Below the pieces are notes generated by a model. It saw nothing but the letters and a program-made list of their open reading frames with translations. It did not search any database and was not told the DNA's origin. DNA of 64,000 nt. Origin: Chloroflexota bacterium (GTDB lineage: Bacteria; Chloroflexota; Dehalococcoidia; Bin125). Position numbers and translations under genes: made by a program. The stretch is from NCBI GenBank assembly GCA_009838915.1, contig VXQT01000027.1:62001-126000 (forward strand). The letters run 5' to 3'. Of the stretch, positions 47,701 to 56,710 are shown piece after piece (position 1 is the stretch's first letter; each line of letters opens with the position of its first letter).

Positions 47701-48912
47701 TCAGTTGCGGAAGATCGCCGACGAGATTGGCGCCGACGCCGGGCCAGCCGCCACGATGCAGGTGTGCGCGCCTTCGACTGGAGTTGTGGAGTCTCCTCGG
47801 AGCTGACGCACGGCCTCGACGGCGAGGTTGAACCCGTGCGTGTAGGCCTCGGCGAGGTTTCCGCCCGAGGTGTTGATCGGGAACTCACCGGCGTGCGGCG
47901 CGTCGGAGTCGGCGACTTGCTTCGCCTCCAGCCGCCCGCCCTCGCAGAACGGCCCGCCTTCGCCGACCTCGCAGAACTTGTGATCCTCGAACGAAGTCAA
48001 CACCTGTCCGGTGAAGTTCTCGTAGAACTGGCCGCAGTCGATCTCGTCGGGCCCCATGCCTGCTGCGCGGTACAGCCGGTCGACCATGGTCGTGTAGTTG
48101 GAAGACATGAAATCGTCGTGCCAGAAGCCGTCCACGACGTTGCCCTGTCGATGGCCCGATCCCTGCACCGATGCCGAGAGATAGACCGGCGTATCAGTGA
48201 AGTCGCGCGCGATCTCGGCCGTGGTGAGGATCATCGCCGCCGCGCCGTCGGTCTCGAGGCAGCAGTCGTAGAGCCGATAGGGGTCCGCGATCATGCGGGA
48301 GTTCTGGTGGTCTTCGAGGGTGATCGGCCGACCGTTCATCACGGCGCGCGGATTGTTCTGCGCGTGCTTGTTGGCGGCGACGGCGATCTGGCCGAGTTGT
48401 GCCGAGGTCGTGCCGTACTCATACATGTGACGCTGCATCTTCATCGCCAGGAACTGCGCCGGAGACATCAGGCCCTGGGGTACGTTGAAGGCGTACTGAC
48501 CGCGCAGGCGTCCGCCGCGCCGCGACTGTCCGAAGCGTCCAAACTCGCCCTGCGCCAGCGCCCGGTAGACCACGACGAAGTTGGCGTAGCCGGCGACGAT
48601 GCCGGCTGCCGCATTACCGATCGCCGCGCAGACACCGCCGCCACCCCCGCCGTAGACCATCGACGCGAATGCGTAGTGCGGCAAATCCAGCGCGGTCGAG
48701 AGTCGGTTCGGGTCGTTGCGGTCGGCGGAGTATGAGGAGAAGCCGTCCAGCATCCGAGGCTCCAGCCCGGCGTCGGCGCAGGCTGCCAGGATCGCCTCCA
48801 GCGCCAGTCGAAACTCAGGCCTACCGATGCGTCCGTGCTTGGTGTACTCGGTTTCGCCAACGCCGATCACGGCCACCCGGTCTCGGATGTTGCGGTCGTA
48901 CTCGTATGCCAT
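47701..48912 (-). CDS. Thiolase family protein (acetyl-CoA acetyltransferase-like)
   Basis: RDRVAVIGVGETEYTKHGR, ETDGAAAMILTTAEIA, C-terminal GGNLAEAYTHGFNLAVEAVRQLRG. Confidence 0.85.
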   Translation of the reverse strand: MAYEYDRNIRDRVAVIGVGETEYTKHGRIGRPEFRLALEAILAACADAGLEPRMLDGFSSYSADRNDPNRLSTALDLPHYAFASMVYGGGGGGVCAAIGNAAAGIVAGYANFVVVYRALAQGEFGRFGQSRRGGRLRGQYAFNVPQGLMSPAQFLAMKMQRHMYEYGTTSAQLGQIAVAANKHAQNNPRAVMNGRPITLEDHQNSRMIADPYRLYDCCLETDGAAAMILTTAEIARDFTDTPVYLSASVQGSGHRQGNVVDGFWHDDFMSSNYTTMVDRLYRAAGMGPDEIDCGQFYENFTGQVLTSFEDHKFCEVGEGGPFCEGGRLEAKQVADSDAPHAGEFPINTSGGNLAEAYTHGFNLAVEAVRQLRGDSTTPVEGAHTCIVAAGPASAPISSAIFRN

Positions 48913-48995
48913 GGCTGCCCTCCCTCGACTCTGACGAGACTACGTGATTGATCGGTCTATCCTCGACTGGCACTTCATCAGACAGGGAACCGATC

Positions 48996-50288
48996 ATGAC
49001 CGACTTTGCCAATCTTCCCGTTGCCGAGCCCGCCTCGCTGGGCATCGACCCCGACCGGTTGGCTCGTGCCGACGCGCGCATGGCGCAGGCGGTCGAGAAC
49101 CGCGAGGTGCCGGGCGTGGTCACGGTCGTGCTTCGCCATGGACACCTCGCGCACGTCTCGGCGCACGGATATCTCGATGTCGAGCGGGAGACGCCGCTGC
49201 CGCTTGATGCGCTGTTCCGCATGTACTCGCAGACCAAGCCGGTCACTGCGGCGCTGACGATGCAGCTGCAGGAAGAGGGCGTCTTCTACGTCGATGAGCC
49301 GATCACGAAGTGGCTGCCCGAGTTCGAGAATCGGCAGGTCCTGGCCCCGTTCGACCCGCCGAACAAGGTTCGCGGCGAGGGGCTGTTGATGGGCCAGACG
49401 GTGCCGATGACGCGACAGATCACGATTCGCGATCTGCTGACCATGACATCAGGGCTGCCGTCGTTCGGCAACATCCCCTCCGCGATGTACCCATTGCTGG
49501 AGCCGGCCTGGAGCGGAACTGAGTTCGGGATCACCAATCCCGGCGTGGTCGATACGTCAGTGTCGGCGGAGGAGCGCGTGCTGCAGATGGCGCAGCTTCC
49601 CAACGCCAGGCAACCCGGCGCGGCGTGGGAGTACGCAGCCGACTTTGACGTGCTGACGCTGCTGCTCGAACGGGCTACAGGCCAGAACCTCGACGCACTC
49701 TTCCAGGAGCGCATCTTCGGCCCGCTCGGCGTCGAAGGCTGCGGATTCTACTGTCCGCCGGAAGGCGCCGGCCGCCTGGTCACCAATCACCACTGGTCAG
49801 AGGAGGGAACGCTCAATCCCGTGGAGCGGCCGGAAGACTCGCACAAGGTGCGGGAGTCGGTGGGCCAACAGATATCGGGAAACGGCCTCTATGGCGGCGT
49901 GCTGATGACGCCGGCGGCGTACACGCGCTTTGCCGCGATGTTGCTGAACGGGGGCGAGCTCGATGGTCAGCGAGTGCTGGGGCGCAAGACGATAGACCTG
50001 ATGACTGCCAATCATCTGGGCGCGATCTGCGGCACGGAGATTGATCTGGCGGGTCCGGGATTCGGTTTTGGTTTCGGCTACGCGGTACGTAACCGAATAG
50101 CGGGGACGGCGTATCCGGGCAGCGTCGGCACCTACGGCTGGGGCGGCGCGGCGGGCACCTGGTTCTTCGTCGATCCCTCCGAGAACCTGGCCGGACTGTT
50201 CTTCACGCACGTGTTCATGTACCAGTTCAACCCCGCCGCCTACCTGGAGACGGACTTCGAGAAGGGCGTCTACGAGTCGCTGATGTAG
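48996..50288 (+). CDS. Serine hydrolase, beta-lactamase class C-like
   Basis: DALFRMYSQTKPVTAALTMQLQEEG, ITIRDLLTMTSGLP, YGWGGAAGTWFFVDP. Confidence 0.92.
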   Translation: MTDFANLPVAEPASLGIDPDRLARADARMAQAVENREVPGVVTVVLRHGHLAHVSAHGYLDVERETPLPLDALFRMYSQTKPVTAALTMQLQEEGVFYVDEPITKWLPEFENRQVLAPFDPPNKVRGEGLLMGQTVPMTRQITIRDLLTMTSGLPSFGNIPSAMYPLLEPAWSGTEFGITNPGVVDTSVSAEERVLQMAQLPNARQPGAAWEYAADFDVLTLLLERATGQNLDALFQERIFGPLGVEGCGFYCPPEGAGRLVTNHHWSEEGTLNPVERPEDSHKVRESVGQQISGNGLYGGVLMTPAAYTRFAAMLLNGGELDGQRVLGRKTIDLMTANHLGAICGTEIDLAGPGFGFGFGYAVRNRIAGTAYPGSVGTYGWGGAAGTWFFVDPSENLAGLFFTHVFMYQFNPAAYLETDFEKGVYESLM

Positions 50289-50729
50289 TCAGTCTCGTCG
50301 CGGCAGCGAGCGCCAGAGCGCCAGGGCCAGGAACGGCAGAATGATCACCTGCCCGTAGGCGCCGGGCGGGGGCCTGTCGGCCTTGAGCGGCTTGGATCGT
50401 CCGATCAGGATGCGGCCGATGTTGTCGAGCAGGTTGATCAGCAGGATCAGGGGGATCAGTCCTCGATAGCGGAACAGCGCGAGCCAGGCGAGGCCGGCGA
50501 GGAGCAGCTGTTCCAGTCCCCACTGAGCGAAGATTGCGACGATGTTCTGGCCGCCCTCGACCTCGAGGTCGATGCCGGCGATCGAGTTCGCGCCGCCGTC
50601 CCTGCGGAACACGTGCACCATGCTGCGGGAAGTGATCACGAGGGTGAGGAACACGTAGAACTTCGTGACCCAGGGGTCGCCTCGGTAGGTTTGCGTGTCG
50701 GCGGGTAGGAGGCCGGTTATGTCGCGCAT
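50289..50729 (-). CDS. Hypothetical membrane protein
   Basis: MRDITGLLPADTQTYRGDPWVTKFYVFLTLVITSRSMVHVF plus further TM segments. Confidence 0.6.
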   Translation of the reverse strand: MRDITGLLPADTQTYRGDPWVTKFYVFLTLVITSRSMVHVFRRDGGANSIAGIDLEVEGGQNIVAIFAQWGLEQLLLAGLAWLALFRYRGLIPLILLINLLDNIGRILIGRSKPLKADRPPPGAYGQVIILPFLALALWRSLPRRD

Positions 50730-50760
50730 GATTCAGCGTCGTCATGTTGCTCGGTGCGCA

Positions 50761-52689
50761 CTAGGCCGCTTCTTCAGACTCTCCGAGCAGTGTGAGGACA
50801 TATAGGTGGAACGAAGGCGCATCGGTGAAGCACCGGAATCCGGCGGCGCTAGCCGCTGCCACGACTTCAGCTGGTTCGTTCAGCAAGAGTGCGACCGGCT
50901 CGGTCAACTCTGCCTGCAGCCCTTCAGGCCAGGCGAGGTCCAACGCAATGGGATGGCCACTCGACGGATCGGCTGGCAACTCAAACCTGAACTCGCCACT
51001 GCTGAGGCCTTGCTTAACGACCCATTCATCCAGTGCCGCGAGTTCGCGTTCCTCGTCGTCGAGGAATTCTGGCGCGCTCGACGACTCAAGATGTTCTACG
51101 GCCGGTATGCCTTCGCGCAAATCACGGAGCAACTGGTTCGCAGCAGCCGCCAGTAGTTCCCGGCGTCGCTCTAGAAACTGCGGGTACCGTTGAACTGTCC
51201 ATTCGTCGGAGTCAAAGGGAATCCACTGAGAAGCGAGCACTCCCTGGTGCTTGGCCTCGTAGTCGGGGAAATACTCCTCCGGCAGTCTGTTGCCTATGTG
51301 CTTCGGACCATTGCACTCGGCTGTCAAAAAACAGAAATTCGCCAACGCATTCACCTGGCGATGGTGGTATCGGTCCCGAAGCCGCGACTTAGGGAAAATA
51401 TGATGGACTTGAAGTCGATTCTGTTTGCCTACCAGATGCTGCTTCAACTCCAACCCGGAGCAGAAGTCTCGTGCCTGACCCACTCGGGTCAGCAGATACA
51501 GGACCGGATAGAACCTGGAGTTAGAGGTTGCCGCGTCGAAGTGACTTGGCTGAATCTCCACGCTTCCAGACCACAATTCCAGTTGTTCGATTAGCCGATC
51601 CAGTCCGCCACTCGGTGGCTCCAGTGCCGCCAAGTCCTGCTCCATGGTTGATTCAGTTGCACCTGAGAATCTCCCGCGGATGGCACCGGCGACATACCAG
51701 TACATGAGCCTGCTCTGCTCAGCGTCGCTCAGAAGACCTCCACGTTGATCGATGAATCTAGCCATCACTGGGAAAGCATTCCGGCTGAACAAGACTGCCC
51801 CATGATCGAGCCCCAAGCGGTCGCAGACGAGATTGAGCAATACATCCAGGGCAGATACGGCACGCTTGAGGCCATCGCGGATGTCGTCAGTGCTTTTGTC
51901 GGAGAGGAATGCGAATCTCGCTCGACCAGTCAACACGGTGTTTACTGATCGCAACAGCCAATCCAAATCGAATTTGTCGAATCCGTCCTTTCCCCATCGT
52001 GCTAGGTGCGCCTGCATTTCGTCACGAGCTTCTGGCCAATCCGCACAAATCCGTGCTAGAGCCAAATCGCCGGTCGAAAGCTTGGTTCCTCCGCTGTTGA
52101 CTCTATTGAAAATATCGACGATCACGTCGATAGTTTTGTCTTCACCTGATATCTCTTCCTCCTGCAGCTCCCTCTCACGAATCCCGCGCAACTTTCCCAA
52201 TCTCGTCATGTAGCGCATGAGCTTCGTTGTGTCGTCTGCAGCGGCAGGCGCAGCAAACTGTGCGATCTCGTCCTCTCCGGCCTTCATCACCTTTGAGACG
52301 TCGACCCACCGCTGGTCGTTCTGCATTCGGACTGGCTGGAAGAACTCGAACGACTCGTCCTCCAAATGGAAATGAAGCTCCTGGAACGCGCGGGGATTCC
52401 CATCGAAGAAGGGTGGCGGTGTGCCTCGAATGACGCCGTAAAGCGATGTCACCCGTTGTTGTCCGTCGAGGAGCATCCGCACAGGTGAAACCGCAGGGAT
52501 GACATCTCCGCGGACGCTCACTGAACTAGATTGGGTCCCCCATAGAAGGAGCCCGCCCACTGGATAAGAGCGGTACATTGAGCTAAACAGTTGCCTCACT
52601 TGATCCCGGTTCCAGACGTATCCACGTTGGAAAACGGGCAAGGCAATGAATCCCAAGTCGACATGGGAAAGGATGTCCGCGACCTTCAT
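50761..52689 (-). CDS. DUF262 (ParB-like NTPase) + HNH nuclease protein, GmrSD/RloF-like
   Basis: LPVFQRGYVWNRDQVRQLFSSMYRSYPVGGLLLWGT, LLDGQQRVTSLYGVIRG, LQVHHIFPKSRLRDRYHHRQVNALANFCFLTAECNGPKHIGNRLPEEY. Confidence 0.88.
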   Translation of the reverse strand: MKVADILSHVDLGFIALPVFQRGYVWNRDQVRQLFSSMYRSYPVGGLLLWGTQSSSVSVRGDVIPAVSPVRMLLDGQQRVTSLYGVIRGTPPPFFDGNPRAFQELHFHLEDESFEFFQPVRMQNDQRWVDVSKVMKAGEDEIAQFAAPAAADDTTKLMRYMTRLGKLRGIRERELQEEEISGEDKTIDVIVDIFNRVNSGGTKLSTGDLALARICADWPEARDEMQAHLARWGKDGFDKFDLDWLLRSVNTVLTGRARFAFLSDKSTDDIRDGLKRAVSALDVLLNLVCDRLGLDHGAVLFSRNAFPVMARFIDQRGGLLSDAEQSRLMYWYVAGAIRGRFSGATESTMEQDLAALEPPSGGLDRLIEQLELWSGSVEIQPSHFDAATSNSRFYPVLYLLTRVGQARDFCSGLELKQHLVGKQNRLQVHHIFPKSRLRDRYHHRQVNALANFCFLTAECNGPKHIGNRLPEEYFPDYEAKHQGVLASQWIPFDSDEWTVQRYPQFLERRRELLAAAANQLLRDLREGIPAVEHLESSSAPEFLDDEERELAALDEWVVKQGLSSGEFRFELPADPSSGHPIALDLAWPEGLQAELTEPVALLLNEPAEVVAAASAAGFRCFTDAPSFHLYVLTLLGESEEAA

Positions 52690-52739
52690 AAGCTGCTCCT
52701 AGTCTGCGAGTTCACAGTGCACCAACCGCGAGCGGCATG

Positions 52740-53912
52740 TTAGTCCCCAATTGTGCGGGTGGGGAAGTCCTTCGCCGGGTGGGCGTTGAGGACCTTTTCG
52801 TCGAGGTCAATGCCGAGGCCGGGGGTTGTGGGCAACTGGATGTGGCTGTCTTCGACCTCGAAGGTAGGGGTGGCGGCCTGTTGGCCCCATGGTTCGAAGT
52901 TGACAAAGTACTCGGTGATGATGAAATTGGGCATCGTGGCGGCGGCGTTGAGGGTTGAGGCAAGCGCCATGGTGGTCGAGTTGTAGTTGTGCGGGGCGAC
53001 GGCGACGAAGTAGACCTCGGCCATCGCGGCGATCTCGGTCAACTCCTTGATTCCGCCGACGTTGGCGACATCGGGGTTGATGATGTCGGCGGCGCGCTGC
53101 TCGAACGCTTCGCGGAACTCGAACTTGGTGTAGAGCTCTTCGCCGGTGACGGTGGGGATGTTGATCTGGGCAGTGGCGGCGGCGAGCGCGGTCATGTTCT
53201 CGGCCCAGACCGGCTCTTCGAACCAGAAGGGCTCGTACTCCTCGACCATCTGCGAGAGTCGGACCGCGTTGGACGGGCTGAGTCGACGGTGGATTTCGAG
53301 GAGGACATCGACGTCGGGTCCAACGGCCTCGCGGACGGCTCGGACGCGATCGGCGGCGAGTCGCAGCTGCTTCATCCCGACATAGCTGCGCCACTTGCCC
53401 GGCACGGGATCGAACTTGAGTGCGGTGAAACCCCTGTCGACCATGGCGCGAGCACGGGCCTGGAGTTCCTCGATGTCGTCCATCTTCGCCCAGCCGTTCG
53501 CGTAGACGCGGAGGCGGTCGCGGACGGCGCCGCCAAGGAGCTGGTGGACCGGCATCCCGGCGCGCTTGCCGGCGATGTCCCACATGGCCTGCTCGACGCC
53601 GGAGATGGCGGAGTAAAGGTCCATCGCGCCGCGGCGGTTGCCGAAGTCGTTGTGGATCGCGTCGGTCCAGGGCTTGATCCGGGCCGAGTCCCAGCCGACG
53701 ATGTAGCGTCGCATCGCCTCGAGGTGGGCCGTGATCTGGATGTCGCGGTCAGACTGGGTGTAGCACTCCCCCCAGCCGTGCAGCCCGTCGGCGGTTTCGA
53801 GTCGGACGAAGCAGAGGTTCTTGCCGGCGATGTAGCGGTCGGGCTGACCGGTGTCGGGCGGCGTCGGGTGGACGAGGAAGTAGCGCAGGTCGACGATGGT
53901 GGAATCGGGCAT
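52740..53912 (-). CDS. Enolase-superfamily (mandelate racemase/muconate lactonizing) enzyme
   Basis: NLCFVRLETADGLHGWGECYTQSDRDI, ISGVEQAMWDIAGKRAGMPVHQLLGGAVRDRLRVYANGW, FWFEEPVWAENM. Start at MPDSTIV. Confidence 0.9.
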   Translation of the reverse strand: MPDSTIVDLRYFLVHPTPPDTGQPDRYIAGKNLCFVRLETADGLHGWGECYTQSDRDIQITAHLEAMRRYIVGWDSARIKPWTDAIHNDFGNRRGAMDLYSAISGVEQAMWDIAGKRAGMPVHQLLGGAVRDRLRVYANGWAKMDDIEELQARARAMVDRGFTALKFDPVPGKWRSYVGMKQLRLAADRVRAVREAVGPDVDVLLEIHRRLSPSNAVRLSQMVEEYEPFWFEEPVWAENMTALAAATAQINIPTVTGEELYTKFEFREAFEQRAADIINPDVANVGGIKELTEIAAMAEVYFVAVAPHNYNSTTMALASTLNAAATMPNFIITEYFVNFEPWGQQAATPTFEVEDSHIQLPTTPGLGIDLDEKVLNAHPAKDFPTRTIGD

Positions 53913-53973
53913 TGGAGGCTCGCAATCACTCGCTTCGGCCGGGGCTTTCGCTGACACGGTATCGGTAGCGTGT

Positions 53974-54028
53974 GCCCCCCTCTGTCCCTACGGGACATCT
54001 CCCCCTGCTTCGCGGGGGGAGAGGGGAA
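53974..54028 (+). repeat. GC-rich double-hairpin repeat unit
   Basis: gcccccctctgtccctacgggacatctccccctgcttcgcggggggagagggg. Confidence 0.9.
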
Positions 54029-54120
54029 GCGCAGGATTTGGTACAGGCCCCGAAGGGGAGCTGACGCTGGCGCGGAAGAGACCACCGGGGTCGCCCCAGG
54101 GGTGGGCTGGATGGCTGGCG

Positions 54121-55509
54121 TCACTGGGTATCGGCGAGGAAGGCGAGCTCCTCCTCCACCAATGACACGACCAGATCGTCCAATCGCTCAACGGTGTACT
54201 GGCCGACGTTATGGGGCGTGGTCCCGCCGTCGCCGTAGACGATGAAAATGAATCTGCCCATAGTGTGCTGGGCGATTTGTCGGAAGATGTACTCTCCTTG
54301 AGGATCCAGGCCGCTGGAGGCGATGGCGAACGTCTTGATGCCTCGGCTATGGGCCTCCATCATCTCCTGGGCGTAGCTGTAGTCGTTGGCGTAGTCGAGG
54401 TGGGGTGGCGCGTCGGCGATGAGGAACATCAGCCGAATGCCGTCTTCGAGACGCCATTGCGGCAGATGCACTGCCTCGTGCAACGCCTGGTTGAGGGACT
54501 CCGGGTAGTCGTTGCCGCCACCCGCGTGCACGCTGCGAATCGTATCCAGGAACTTGTTTGCATCGTCCTCGAAATCGTACACGCGGGTTACGAACGCATC
54601 ACCGCGATCGCGATAAGCGACCATTCCGAAACGAAGATCCGGCTGAGACGGCAAGTCGTTGATTCGCGACGCGATGGACAGCAATGTGTCCTTGATCTGT
54701 TCGATCTCATCCTCCATGCTTCCGGTCGCGTCAAGGAGGAAGAGGATGTCCAGCGGGACGCTCTCAGACAGCTCTCGTTGCAGGTCCAGCTCGGCACTCC
54801 ATTCCCCGGTTTCGCCGCGCTGCATGTCAATCTGCTGGCGGTAGCCGTTGCGCTCAACCTCGAGCGTGAACGACTGAACTGCCTCAGTCCCAGGGAAGGC
54901 GCGCGGGAAGAACAGCGTCCGGCCATCGGCATAGGTCACGCCATCGAACAGCTGCATATCTCCGGCTGAAACAGTCACTCGAGCATTGGGCAGTGAGCGT
55001 CCGGCGGAGTCCTTTACTGAGATGATGTAGCGCTCGGAGATGTCCACGTCGTGGACCGGAAGGTACGAATACTCGCTTCGGTAGCGCAGATACTCATCCC
55101 AGCGCTCGTTGTCGTTGACTTCTCCTGCGGAGAGGGACGAGAGTTGGGATTCGGTTCCACCGGATGAGGACTCGACGGACTCTTCCGCCACTTCCTCCTG
55201 CATCGCTTCCTCTGCTTCAGCTTGCTCATACTCCGCTGATGCTGCCTGCTGGTGTTCGGCCTCCTGGGCCTGTTGCTGAACTGCGACTTCTTGCTGGTAC
55301 TCGGCCTCCTGGACCTGCTGCTCCATCGATTGCTGCTGTTCAGCCTGGGCGGTGGACTGTTCGACTCGGGTCGGCTGTTCGCTCTCAGCCTGCGATGCGT
55401 CGTCGCCGCAGGCGACGGAGAGGACTGCCGCCGCCAGGATCGGCAGCGCGAGCAGCGGGAGCGCCATCCTCCGTATCCGGCGCATGGCGCGTGTTCGTTG
55501 CTGGTTCAT
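54121..55509 (-). CDS. VWA-domain lipoprotein with Gln/Glu-rich linker
   Basis: Lipobox LSVACGDD; PLDILFLLDATGSMEDEIEQIKDTL (MIDAS DxTGS); start reassigned to MNQQRTRAMRR at 55509. Confidence 0.88.
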   Translation of the reverse strand: MNQQRTRAMRRIRRMALPLLALPILAAAVLSVACGDDASQAESEQPTRVEQSTAQAEQQQSMEQQVQEAEYQQEVAVQQQAQEAEHQQAASAEYEQAEAEEAMQEEVAEESVESSSGGTESQLSSLSAGEVNDNERWDEYLRYRSEYSYLPVHDVDISERYIISVKDSAGRSLPNARVTVSAGDMQLFDGVTYADGRTLFFPRAFPGTEAVQSFTLEVERNGYRQQIDMQRGETGEWSAELDLQRELSESVPLDILFLLDATGSMEDEIEQIKDTLLSIASRINDLPSQPDLRFGMVAYRDRGDAFVTRVYDFEDDANKFLDTIRSVHAGGGNDYPESLNQALHEAVHLPQWRLEDGIRLMFLIADAPPHLDYANDYSYAQEMMEAHSRGIKTFAIASSGLDPQGEYIFRQIAQHTMGRFIFIVYGDGGTTPHNVGQYTVERLDDLVVSLVEEELAFLADTQ

Positions 55510-55635
55510 CGTGGCCTCCTGACCGACTGCTTCAGGCGGCGCGTGTGCGACCGTGCGCCGTCCTGTTGGTGAACTAGACGACGGACCGTCCGAGATGGTT
55601 CCCAGGGAATGCGTTTGTGGGTGGGCGAGCGGGGA

Positions 55636-55686
55636 GCCCCCCTCTGCCTTCGGCCTCTCCCCCCGCTTCGCGGGGGGAGAGGGGAG
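55636..55686 (+). repeat. GC-rich double-hairpin repeat unit
   Basis: gcccccctctgccttcggcctctccccccgcttcgcggggggagagggg. Confidence 0.9.
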
Positions 55687-55802
55687 AGGGTCCCTGCGTG
55701 AAGCGGGGTCTGGGAGGGGAGCGGGCCACTGCGGTCGCAGGGGCTGGGACAAGCTCTATCATTTGGCCGACGATCGAATCAGACAACGAAACGAGGTCGA
55801 CC

Positions 55803-56618
55803 ATGGCCAGCGCACCGACTCGAGTACATGTGGTGACGGGGGGATTCCCGCCCGGGCAGCATGGCGGTCACGACATGGACTTCGCCCGGCTGCGGCTACT
55901 CGACATGCTGTACTCGGACGGCAACGTACGGGCGACAACGGGCAATGACTTCACCGACATGTGGAAGTGGCTGCCGGTGACCGACGTGCTGATCACGTAC
56001 ACGGCCGGCCCCTACGCGGATGATCCACAGAACGAGATCCTGCGCGACTGGATCGGCAACGGCGGACACTGGGTTGGGTTGCACGGCACGTCGGGCGGCA
56101 AGGCGGCGCGCATGGGCGACGGCAAGCGCGCGATGGTCAAGATGGAGCATCACGAAACGCTGGGCGGGTTCTTCATTAACCACCCGCCGATCAAGCGCTT
56201 CACCGTGGATGTGAAGAACGTCGACTCACCGATCCTCGAAGGATTGCCGGAGCAGTTCGACGTGATTGACGAGCCGTACATGATCGAGATCACGGATCGT
56301 CCGAACACGGACATCCTGCTGACGGCGCCGATCGGTCCCGATACGTGGCCGGACTTCGGATTCGACTACGAGGAGGACACGGCGATCGAGGACGACGGCG
56401 TGACGCGGGTATTCGGCTACACGCGGGGCATCGGCGAGGGCGGGGTGTGCTACATCGCCCTGGGTCACTGCCACTCGCCGCTGACCAACTCGCAGCCGTT
56501 TGTCGAGGACAACGCCAAGGACGAGAAAGGGGACAATCCCCGGACGCTGCGGTTTACGTGGGAGACCGACGAGTACATGCAGTTGTTGAAGAACAGTCTG
56601 AACTGGTCGAGGGGGTAG
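55803..56618 (+). CDS. ThuA-like (trehalose utilization) domain protein
   Basis: RVHVVTGGFPPGQHGGHDMDFARLRLLD, WIGNGGHWVGLHGTSGG, ALGHCHSPLTNSQPF. Confidence 0.8.
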   Translation: MASAPTRVHVVTGGFPPGQHGGHDMDFARLRLLDMLYSDGNVRATTGNDFTDMWKWLPVTDVLITYTAGPYADDPQNEILRDWIGNGGHWVGLHGTSGGKAARMGDGKRAMVKMEHHETLGGFFINHPPIKRFTVDVKNVDSPILEGLPEQFDVIDEPYMIEITDRPNTDILLTAPIGPDTWPDFGFDYEEDTAIEDDGVTRVFGYTRGIGEGGVCYIALGHCHSPLTNSQPFVEDNAKDEKGDNPRTLRFTWETDEYMQLLKNSLNWSRG

Positions 56619-56639
56619 GGAGTAACAGTCGCACGAGGC

Positions 56640-56693
56640 GTGCCCCCCTCTGCCTGCGGCATCTCCCCCCGCTCCGCGGGGGGAGAGGGGAAG
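56640..56693 (+). repeat. GC-rich double-hairpin repeat unit
   Basis: gtgcccccctctgcctgcggcatctccccccgctccgcggggggagaggggaag. Confidence 0.9.
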
Positions 56694-56710
56694 AAGATGG
56701 GAGGTAGCGC

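Noticed and set aside
52989-53954. 321-aa plus ORF opposite the enolase-superfamily gene
   Set aside because: Antisense shadow ORF (G/D/V/E-rich), no recognisable family.
55170-55380. Q/E codon-rich tract as a DNA tandem repeat array
   Set aside because: It is imperfect low-complexity coding sequence in frame with the VWA lipoprotein; no exact tandem unit.
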